Positions 53,207 to 61,700 of a stretch of DNA of 64,000 nt are shown piece after piece. The notes under the pieces are model-generated. The model had not been told where the DNA came from. It made no database searches and saw nothing but the letters and a program-made list of their open reading frames with translations. The DNA lies in the IMG/VR virus record IMGVR_UViG_3300032307_000731, positions 51,164-115,163 of that record; one strand, given 5' to 3'. The position numbers and the translations under genes were made by a program. Numbering within the stretch: the stretch's first letter is position 1; every line of letters starts with the position of its first letter. This DNA comes from a virus.

Positions 53207-56193
53207 TGGCAGTAAATACGACAACAACAAAATATTTTTATCCGCCAAGACCTGGTAGTGGGGCTGCGACTTTTTCCGACAACATTGTAGGTTTACAAAC
53301 TGTTGAAGGGGGAGGTTTAACGCAAGGTAATTTTGAGTTTACAACTTCAGTTACTGAAAAAGTTAATAGAAATTTTAACGTTGGTGCGTTTTCAGAACCT
53401 TTAAGTTTACAATCGTTAAACATTGAAGATGTTAATGAAAGTAGAAGAATCATGGCAACTCAGTTTAGGGTTTATCCTAATTATGATGTTTCACAAGTTC
53501 TTAACTTTTCGATGTATGGTTCTTTACGTAAAAGATTTCAAGTATCTGCTACAAAAATTATTAATTATTTTCCAGCATCATTAGATATTCAATTTTCAAA
53601 CTTAGAGTTTGTTACAGGTGCGACGGCAATTAATGTTAGTTATGACCCTATTGAGGACGAAACTTATTTTCAAGTTAATGTTGATAGAATTAATAATCCA
53701 TTCGATATTGATTATTCTTTAAGTGCTGCAACCAATTTAAATTTAAGGGAAATTACAACTTCACCATATAGAAATTTATATAACACTTATTTAGATTATT
53801 GTGTTAGTATAAATGATGATATATTCAAAATAAATTCATTTCAACCATCGGATACGTTAGGTAGTGGTTATATTACTTTTTATGTGTCAGGTGCTCCTTT
53901 TGGTAAATCAGCAACTACGGTTTTTGAAGAATACCAAATTAGACCGAACGATTTAATTTGTGACAAAGTATTTTCTGAAAGTTTTGATGAAGTTGAAAAA
54001 TTCTTATTAAATAGATTAATAAGACCTGAATATACTGCAGTATTCCAAGTCCCTGCTCAAACTGAAAATGGAGAATTTTTTACGGATTACCAACAAGTTA
54101 CTTGGCCTAAAGATGGTCCTTGGAATTTAGATATTAGGTCATTACAATTTGATGGTTATTTAGCTCAATTGGATGCAATTGCAGAAAATTTAGATTCATT
54201 TAAAACAAATTTAATTTCGAGATTTTTAGTAACGGACTCATTAAAAGAGTTTGATACTATGGGTCAAAAAGTTGAGAAGATATTTCAAATTTATGGTAGA
54301 AGTTTTGACCAAATAAAACAATTCATAGATGCCTTGGCTTATATGAATTCGGTTAATTACAATCCATCTAACGATATACCTTCACAATTACTTGTTAATC
54401 TCGCTCAAACATTAGGATGGTCATCAAATTTTTCACCAATTACTGATGAAGACTTTTTAGAATCGGTATTTGGGAATACTTCAACTCCAACTTATCCTGG
54501 TTATGCGAGAGCGTTAACACCTACTGAGATTAATTACGCATATTATCGTAATTTAATTATTAACGCCTCTTATTTATTTAAATCAAAAGGTACAAGAAGG
54601 TCAGTTGAATTTTTAATGAGATTAATTGGTGCTCCGGATTCATTAATTGAATATAATGAACATATCTATTTAGCCGACCAAAAGATTAATTTAGACCAAT
54701 TCTATACACAATGGGCGACAATATCAGGAGGAACTTATGTTGATAATACTCCGGCCTATTTACCTGGTCAAACATATAAAATTAGAGGTAACGTTTATTC
54801 CGCTTATACATCAATTGCAACATATGAAGATGTATCGATAAGATTGGATGAATATCCTATGGATAGTTTAGGATTTCCTAAAGCTCCTGTTAATACGGAA
54901 AGTTATTTTTTCCAAGTTGGGTCGGGATGGTATGAATCAACTCCACAACATAGAAGTCCTGATGAAGTAATTATTACCGGAGATGTTTACACCGGTCAAA
55001 ATTATAATATCCAAACAAGTCTAACTCCGTTTACTTATGGACAACCATATTTAGATAGATTTAGACAATTCCCTTATATGAATGAAGGGTTTAAATTGAG
55101 AAAAGTCGTTGATAATAAAAAGTCTTGGTTAGAAGAAGATGATAAGATTAGATTGTCAACGGAGGGTGATTATAATGCTTACTATTATGTTGATAATGAA
55201 AAGTTAGTTTTAAATGTTAAAAATGTTGATTTATTTTTAAATCCTTCCCAAGGTCTTGTTTATGATGTTTGGAGAGAATCAGTTAACTATGATTATCCAA
55301 TTCCTGAATCAGGGTTAACAATTGGTTATCCGGTTCCGGGTGGAGTGGATTGGACTTACATAAATCCCCAACCAAAAAAGAAAACATTCTTTGAATTCTC
55401 ACAAACATTTTGGGAGAACATGATTAATGTTAGAAATCGACAATATATTAGTGATGGTAAAACAGGAGGTTATCCGACATTACAATCAATATGGTGGAAA
55501 TATATTGAATCTGAAGCGACAGTTGGTTTACCAAATAGCAAATATACTTATCAAAAACTTATTGATTATGTAAATGGTATTGGTCCTTATTGGATGAAGT
55601 TGGTTGAACAAATGTTTCCCGCAACAACAATTTGGAATACCGGTGTTAAATTAGAAAACTCAGTTTTACATAAACAAAAATTTGTTTATAGAAGACAAAG
55701 AGGATGTCAATTCGTTCCGGTTCCTGTTAATCCTTGTTTTATAATTGATAATATCTTTGATTTTAATTGTGCAACCGAAACAACGGTATTTAACGTATTT
55801 CCATGGTTAAATGGTGACCCAAATGTTGGGAATTTTAATAGTATTTTGGCAAACCGAATTGATAATATGTTAACCCAAAATGGATTAACGTTAAATGATT
55901 GTGTTCAAGATTCAGTTCAAACTGAATGGTATGTAGATTTAAGAATTGGTGGGGAATTATTGATTAAAGAACCATTCTATGTTGGATATGGGTATACCGA
56001 TGTCCCAACACTACAAATGTGGAGGGTTGCATTACAAAATAATCTATCATTATTATATGATTATGGATTTACTTACGATATAGAAGGAAATACTTTAACA
56101 ATACAAAGTTTAACTTGTACGGAAAGAAATATTGATGAATTGTTAACTTTAAATGTAGGAATACAAATAAATATAAATTGTAGTAGTAACTAA
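53206..56193 (+). CDS. Baseplate wedge protein, gp7 / P2 gpI-like, 995 aa
   Basis: Residues about 337-475 carry a tail protein I-like module: LKEFDTMGQKVEKIFQIYGR, then LLVNLAQTLGW, then ALTPTEINYAYYRNLI, SYLFKSKGTRRSVEFLMRLI. The order of 'LA..LGW' and 'KGT..S.EFL.R..GAP' is that of P2 gpI and the matching part of T4 gp7. Length is close to T4 gp7 (1032 aa). The C-terminal 60 residues have TLQMWRVALQNNLSLLYDYG and a final Cys. It links wedges and tail fibres at the baseplate. Start and stop are both in TAATG overlaps with neighbours. Confidence 0.72.
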   Translation: MAVNTTTTKYFYPPRPGSGAATFSDNIVGLQTVEGGGLTQGNFEFTTSVTEKVNRNFNVGAFSEPLSLQSLNIEDVNESRRIMATQFRVYPNYDVSQVLNFSMYGSLRKRFQVSATKIINYFPASLDIQFSNLEFVTGATAINVSYDPIEDETYFQVNVDRINNPFDIDYSLSAATNLNLREITTSPYRNLYNTYLDYCVSINDDIFKINSFQPSDTLGSGYITFYVSGAPFGKSATTVFEEYQIRPNDLICDKVFSESFDEVEKFLLNRLIRPEYTAVFQVPAQTENGEFFTDYQQVTWPKDGPWNLDIRSLQFDGYLAQLDAIAENLDSFKTNLISRFLVTDSLKEFDTMGQKVEKIFQIYGRSFDQIKQFIDALAYMNSVNYNPSNDIPSQLLVNLAQTLGWSSNFSPITDEDFLESVFGNTSTPTYPGYARALTPTEINYAYYRNLIINASYLFKSKGTRRSVEFLMRLIGAPDSLIEYNEHIYLADQKINLDQFYTQWATISGGTYVDNTPAYLPGQTYKIRGNVYSAYTSIATYEDVSIRLDEYPMDSLGFPKAPVNTESYFFQVGSGWYESTPQHRSPDEVIITGDVYTGQNYNIQTSLTPFTYGQPYLDRFRQFPYMNEGFKLRKVVDNKKSWLEEDDKIRLSTEGDYNAYYYVDNEKLVLNVKNVDLFLNPSQGLVYDVWRESVNYDYPIPESGLTIGYPVPGGVDWTYINPQPKKKTFFEFSQTFWENMINVRNRQYISDGKTGGYPTLQSIWWKYIESEATVGLPNSKYTYQKLIDYVNGIGPYWMKLVEQMFPATTIWNTGVKLENSVLHKQKFVYRRQRGCQFVPVPVNPCFIIDNIFDFNCATETTVFNVFPWLNGDPNVGNFNSILANRIDNMLTQNGLTLNDCVQDSVQTEWYVDLRIGGELLIKEPFYVGYGYTDVPTLQMWRVALQNNLSLLYDYGFTYDIEGNTLTIQSLTCTERNIDELLTLNVGIQININCSSN

Positions 56194-58328
56194 TGGCGTT
56201 TAATTATATCATAAATGTAACGGGGGATTGTCAAAATAATTCGAGTGGGGTAATTGACTTATTAGTCTACGACGGCTCATCACCATATACTATAGAATGG
56301 ATTTCTCCGGTATTGACGACAAATACTCAAGTAACCGGAACGGTGACGAAAACAGGATTACTTAGTAATACTTATGCTATTAAAGTTACGGATTCTACAT
56401 TACCTGATAATCAAATTGAATATATCAATATTCCGGTATCAAGTGGGGTCTGTTGTAGTATTTTAGGTGTTCAAGATACAACTTGTTCTCAAAATAATGG
56501 TTCTGTTACAGGAACCTCAACAACTCAATACTCTTCAACAAATTATTATTTATATCACGGGGATGGTGTTTATAGTCAATCTGCGACAACAAATCAAAAT
56601 AGTGTTGTCTTTGGAAGTTTAACGGCTGGAACTTATTATATGACAGTTCAAGATTTAGGAGGATGTACGGGTCGTAGTCAAAATTTTATTGTTGAAGAAT
56701 CGGTACCTTTAAATTATGGTTTATATATGGTTCCGAACTCATCTTGTGGAGGACAGCCATTAGGTAAATTAACTGTAACTGGTTTGACGGGACAACCACC
56801 TTTCACTTATTTATGGGACAATGGTGCGACAGGGTCTACAATTACAGGTTTAACTTCGGGTTCTTATTTTGTTACGGTAACAGATGGATATGGTTGTGAA
56901 TTAAATCAAGGTTCAACAATTGTTGATGTTAACCCAATAGGACTTGGTTTTTTTACTGCAACTCCCCCAACCTGTTTTTCTGCTAATGGGGTGTTGACCC
57001 TTAATATTACAGGAGGAACTGCACCTTATTATTATTCAGCTTCAACGGGTCAAGTTGAAATTTCTTATGCTAATTCTTTTTCAATTTCGGGATTGTCTTC
57101 GGGTAGTTATGGTTTTTTAGTGACTGACGCGGGATTTTGTCAATTAAGTGCGGAATCATCATTGGTTTCTCCAAATGGAATCGCATCCGTATCAGTACAA
57201 ACATTTAATTCAACTTGTTCAAGTACAAATGGACAAATAACAATATCAGTAATTGGTGGAGTTACACCATATACTTATACCTTAATTTACCCAACAGGAG
57301 ATGTTGTTGATACAAGTGGAAGTCAAACGGTTCAACTATTTGACAATTTATCTGCAGGTACTTATTCAGTTGGTGTTAGTGATGATTCAGGTTGTTCATA
57401 TTTGGATGAGGTTTACATCATGACTGATAATAAGTATACAATATCAACAACGGTTACAGGTACTTCTTGTAATCAAGTAAATGGTTTAATTAATGTTGTA
57501 GTTAATACAGGTGCAACCTTACCACTTAGTTATTCTATTGATAACGGGTTATATGATATTTTAAATACAAATTTAACAGCGGTAACCTTTAATAATATTT
57601 CCGCTGGTACACATACGGTTACCGTAACAGATGCCTCAGGATGTGCTCAATCTACTAACGTATTAATTACATCAAGTGAACGATTAGATTACTCATTATA
57701 TAGTACATCTTGTGGTACGGGTAATAGTGGTAAAATAACTGCATTTATAAACTCAGGTGTACCACCATTTTCTTTCTATTGGTCTAATAACGTTCCAAAT
57801 AATCCACAACAAATTCAAGTATCGGGTTTAACAGGTGGAACTTATAGTTTAACTATTGTAGATAGTGGGGGATGTTCCTTAGTTAGAAACGCTTTGATTA
57901 GTTGTAATGCTAACTTAACATCATATCAAACTTACGTTATGGGTGAGGAAGTTTTTAATATTGAATCTCCAACTAAGTTTGGTTTATTACAAATGTTAAA
58001 TGAAGGTTTTTATGATTTAACATTGGATAATGAAGGGTGTGATTTAGTAAGTGCGACATTTACTGCAAAAGTATCGGTAACTCCTCTTAATTTAACTACA
58101 AGTGACACATTCTTTACAACAACTTCATTAAATGTTTATCCAACGGATAATCAATATTATGATACAATTAGAGAATTATTATTAACAATTCCAGGTGTTG
58201 GAAATGTTATTATAAACGCTCTAACAAATCAAATAACAATTGAGACAACAAGAGGTAATGATACTTTAAATGGTCAAGAGATTATTATTGATTTGATTAT
58301 TGAGTATGATATAATGTGTTTGAATTAA
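56193..58328 (+). CDS. Tail fibre protein made of SprB-type repeats, 711 aa
   Basis: Seven beta-sandwich repeats of about 65-80 residues cover residues 1-570. Most follow the pattern C-x-x-x-NG-x-ITxxxxGGTxPYxYxxxxG, GLxxGxYxVTVTDxxGC. Examples: FTYLWDNGATGSTITGLTSG, GGVTPYTYTLIYPTG, TGGTYSLTIVDSGGC. This is the SprB-repeat pattern of Bacteroidota gliding adhesins. Each repeat starts and ends with Cys, suggesting a disulphide or stacked Cys pair. Residues about 575-711 are a different domain. It likely extends from the baseplate and contacts the host surface. Start is coupled by TAATG; the small gene downstream begins three bases after its stop. Confidence 0.85.
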   Translation: MAFNYIINVTGDCQNNSSGVIDLLVYDGSSPYTIEWISPVLTTNTQVTGTVTKTGLLSNTYAIKVTDSTLPDNQIEYINIPVSSGVCCSILGVQDTTCSQNNGSVTGTSTTQYSSTNYYLYHGDGVYSQSATTNQNSVVFGSLTAGTYYMTVQDLGGCTGRSQNFIVEESVPLNYGLYMVPNSSCGGQPLGKLTVTGLTGQPPFTYLWDNGATGSTITGLTSGSYFVTVTDGYGCELNQGSTIVDVNPIGLGFFTATPPTCFSANGVLTLNITGGTAPYYYSASTGQVEISYANSFSISGLSSGSYGFLVTDAGFCQLSAESSLVSPNGIASVSVQTFNSTCSSTNGQITISVIGGVTPYTYTLIYPTGDVVDTSGSQTVQLFDNLSAGTYSVGVSDDSGCSYLDEVYIMTDNKYTISTTVTGTSCNQVNGLINVVVNTGATLPLSYSIDNGLYDILNTNLTAVTFNNISAGTHTVTVTDASGCAQSTNVLITSSERLDYSLYSTSCGTGNSGKITAFINSGVPPFSFYWSNNVPNNPQQIQVSGLTGGTYSLTIVDSGGCSLVRNALISCNANLTSYQTYVMGEEVFNIESPTKFGLLQMLNEGFYDLTLDNEGCDLVSATFTAKVSVTPLNLTTSDTFFTTTSLNVYPTDNQYYDTIRELLLTIPGVGNVIINALTNQITIETTRGNDTLNGQEIIIDLIIEYDIMCLN

Positions 58329-58331
58329 GAT

Positions 58332-58652
58332 ATGACACAATTAGAGATACGAAGTATATCGGGGGGTACTTTACCAATAAATATATATGCTTGTGATGTA
58401 TATCAAAATCAATGTGTTCTATTTGGAACTATTAATACTACTGTTCCACCGGTTTTAGTCTTTAATCTGCCACCTCAATTTAATAATATTCCTGCTATTG
58501 GTATTTTATTGAGGGATGCTGTTGGTTGTGAAAGATTTGAAGTTGGGATTTGTGGGGATTCGGGTGTTGGTAAAATATTCCAAAACATCGATGATGATTA
58601 TGTATTCCAATTTATGGACTTTATTATTTACCAATTTGAGGGGCCAAATTAA
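58332..58652 (+). CDS. Hypothetical small virion-associated protein, 106 aa
   Basis: I do not recognise a family. It is beta-rich: LEIRSISGGTLPINIYACDV, then CVLFGTINTTVPPVLVFNLP, with four Cys (about 21, 28, 68 and 74). The last 30 residues are acidic/aromatic (DDDYVFQFMDFIIYQFEGPN). It is short and placed between the SprB-repeat fibre and the Gly-Thr-Ser fibre, so an adaptor or chaperone function for a fibre is conceivable. It is preceded by a three-base gap and followed by a promoter-like motif. Confidence 0.7.
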   Translation: MTQLEIRSISGGTLPINIYACDVYQNQCVLFGTINTTVPPVLVFNLPPQFNNIPAIGILLRDAVGCERFEVGICGDSGVGKIFQNIDDDYVFQFMDFIIYQFEGPN

Positions 58653-58680
58653 AAATTGGAATTGAATTGAGATTTCAAGG

Positions 58681-58697
58681 TATTTATTATTAAAAAA
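58681..58697 (+). promoter_or_regulatory. Putative phage promoter motif before fibre gene
   Basis: TATTTATTATTAAAAAA begins 22 nt before the ATG of the collagen-like fibre at 58703. Confidence 0.6.
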
Positions 58698-58702
58698 GAA
58701 CC

Positions 58703-61700
58703 ATGCCGATATATCAAAGACTGACCGACCGACAATTTTCACCTAGTGCGGTTACACTTAACGATTTAATACATATTGTAATTACTGGTGATACTTCACA
58801 AAGTCCTCAGGGTTCCTCGTTTAAAGTGACCTTGGGTGATGTTGCGCATGTTATGTCGGGAGGAACCGGAACGTCAGGTACAAGTGGAACTTCGGGGATT
58901 AATGGTACCTCAGGTACGAGTGGAACTTCGGGAGTTAATGGTACCTCAGGTACAAATGGTACGTCAGGTACTTCAGGTACAAGTGGTGTTGATGGAACTA
59001 ATGGTACATCAGGAACGAGTGGTATAAATGGAACTTCAGGTACTGATGGAACATCAGGAACTAGTGGAACATCAGGTACTACAGGTACGAGTGGTATTGA
59101 CGGGACTAATGGAACATCGGGAACATCGGGAGTAAATGGTACATCGGGTACTAGCGGTACGACAGGAACTAGTGGTACATCAGGAACAACAGGAACAAGT
59201 GGTACAAGTGGTATTAATGGGACTAATGGTACGAGCGGAACTTCAGGTGTTAATGGTACCTCAGGAACAAGTGGTACAACAGGTACTTCAGGTACTTCAG
59301 GTACAACAGGTACCTCAGGAACAAGTGGAACTTCGGGTGTAAATGGAACTTCAGGTACTAGTGGTGTAAATGGAACTTCAGGTACAACAGGTACAAGTGG
59401 GACTTCAGGTACAACAGGTACATCGGGAACTAGTGGTATTGACGGAACTAATGGGACATCAGGTACAAGTGGTGTAAATGGAACTTCAGGAACAACAGGT
59501 ACTTCAGGAACATCAGGAACAACAGGTACATCGGGAACTAGCGGTACAACAGGAACAAGTGGAACAAGTGGTGTTAACGGAACATCAGGTACTTCGGGAA
59601 CTACAGGTACTTCAGGTACTTCAGGTACAACAGGAACTAGCGGTACAACAGGTACTTCAGGAACAAGTGGTATTGATGGAACAAGTGGTACAACGGGAAC
59701 TTCAGGAACAACAGGGACTAGTGGTACAAGTGGAACAACGGGTACATCAGGGACTTCAGGAATAGATGGTACATCGGGAACATCAGGAACAACAGGTACT
59801 TCAGGAACATCAGGAACAACAGGTACTTCAGGTACTAGTGGAATCGATGGGACTTCAGGTACAAGTGGGACAACAGGTACCTCAGGAACAAGTGGAACAT
59901 CAGGAACAACAGGTACTTCAGGAACATCAGGAACTACAGGTACTTCAGGTACTAGTGGAATTGATGGGACTTCAGGTACATCAGGAACTGATGGGACAAG
60001 TGGAACTTCAGGAACAAGTGGTACAACAGGTACTTCAGGAACAACAGGTACTTCAGGAACATCAGGAACTTCGGGAATTGATGGGACATCAGGAACAAGT
60101 GGTACAACAGGTACAAGTGGTACAAGTGGTACGACGGGTACAAGTGGAACAAGTGGGACAAGTGGGATAGATGGTACTTCAGGAACATCAGGAACATCAG
60201 GAACAACAGGTACGAGTGGAACATCAGGAACAACAGGTACGAGTGGAACAACAGGTACTTCAGGAACTAGCGGTATTGACGGAACGTCAGGTACGTCAGG
60301 AACTGATGGTACGAGTGGAACAACAGGAACTAGTGGTACATCAGGAACTACAGGTACCTCAGGAACTAGTGGTACATCAGGTATTGACGGAACATCAGGG
60401 ACTAGTGGTACAGATGGAACTTCAGGGACAAGCGGTACAACGGGAACTAGCGGTACATCAGGAACAACAGGTACAAGTGGAACTAGCGGTACAACAGGTA
60501 CTAGTGGAACATCAGGTATTGATGGGACATCAGGTACAACCGGTACATCAGGTACATCAGGTACATCAGGTACTACAGGTACTAGTGGTACATCAGGTAT
60601 TGATGGAACATCAGGGACAAGTGGTACAGATGGAACTTCAGGGACAAGTGGTACAACAGGAACATCAGGTACAACAGGCACAAGTGGAACTTCAGGAACA
60701 GATGGTACTTCGGGAACAAGTGGAACAACAGGTACCTCGGGAACAAGTGGTACAGATGGTACTTCAGGTACTAGCGGTACGACAGGAACAAGTGGAACTT
60801 CAGGAATTGATGGAACTTCAGGAACTAGCGGAACCGATGGTACTTCAGGAACTAGCGGTACAGATGGGACTTCAGGGACTAGCGGTACTACAGGTACATC
60901 AGGAACAAGTGGAACTACAGGTACTTCAGGTACAAGTGGTATTGACGGAACTTCAGGAACAAGTGGTACAGATGGAACTTCAGGAACTTCGGGTACAACA
61001 GGAACTTCGGGAACTAGCGGTACTTCAGGTATTGATGGAACTTCAGGAACTAGCGGAACCGATGGTACTTCAGGAACTAGCGGTACAACAGGAACATCAG
61101 GAACTAGTGGAACTACGGGTACTTCAGGTACAAGTGGGACTAGTGGTACTTCAGGAACGGATGGTACATCAGGAACTACAGGTACTTCAGGTACAAGTGG
61201 GACTAGTGGTACAACAGGTACATCAGGAACTACAGGAACTTCGGGAACAACAGGTACAAGTGGAACTAGCGGTACTACAGGTACATCAGGTACATCAGGG
61301 ACAACAGGAACAAGCGGAACTTCAGGAACAAGTGGTGATGATGGTATATCGGGAGGACAAAATTTATTCTTCAACCAATCAGTGGTACAAGGAGTAACTC
61401 CATATAAAGAATTAGGTGAATTTACAGATGGGCTTCCACAAAGTACTGTAACTGTAAATCTAACCGCGAATCAACAAAATGTTTTAATTAATGGTGGATT
61501 TATTACAGACCCGGGAAAACCTGGAGTTTTTGTAATCCCAAATGGTTTATGGCACGCATATTGTTATTTCACCAAAAATGCTGAAAATGATAACCTAAGT
61601 GTTTATTACATTGTTTCGAAATATACTACAGGAGGGACAAAAACTACGTTATTTACATCAAGTGCAGTTCAAATTGGATGGGATACTAATAATACAACGC

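Noticed and set aside
58807-61374. Long minus-strand ORF (855 aa, Val-Pro repeats)
   Set aside because: It is the antisense reading of the Gly-Thr-Ser repeat. It has no non-repeat domain, and its frame follows from the repeat unit.
60171-61397. Plus-strand ORFs rich in Gln/Val/Glu in the repeat region (also near 59478, 62025, 62751 and 63372)
   Set aside because: Out-of-frame shadows of the fibre gene. The frame beginning at 58703 is open throughout and has recognisable domains.
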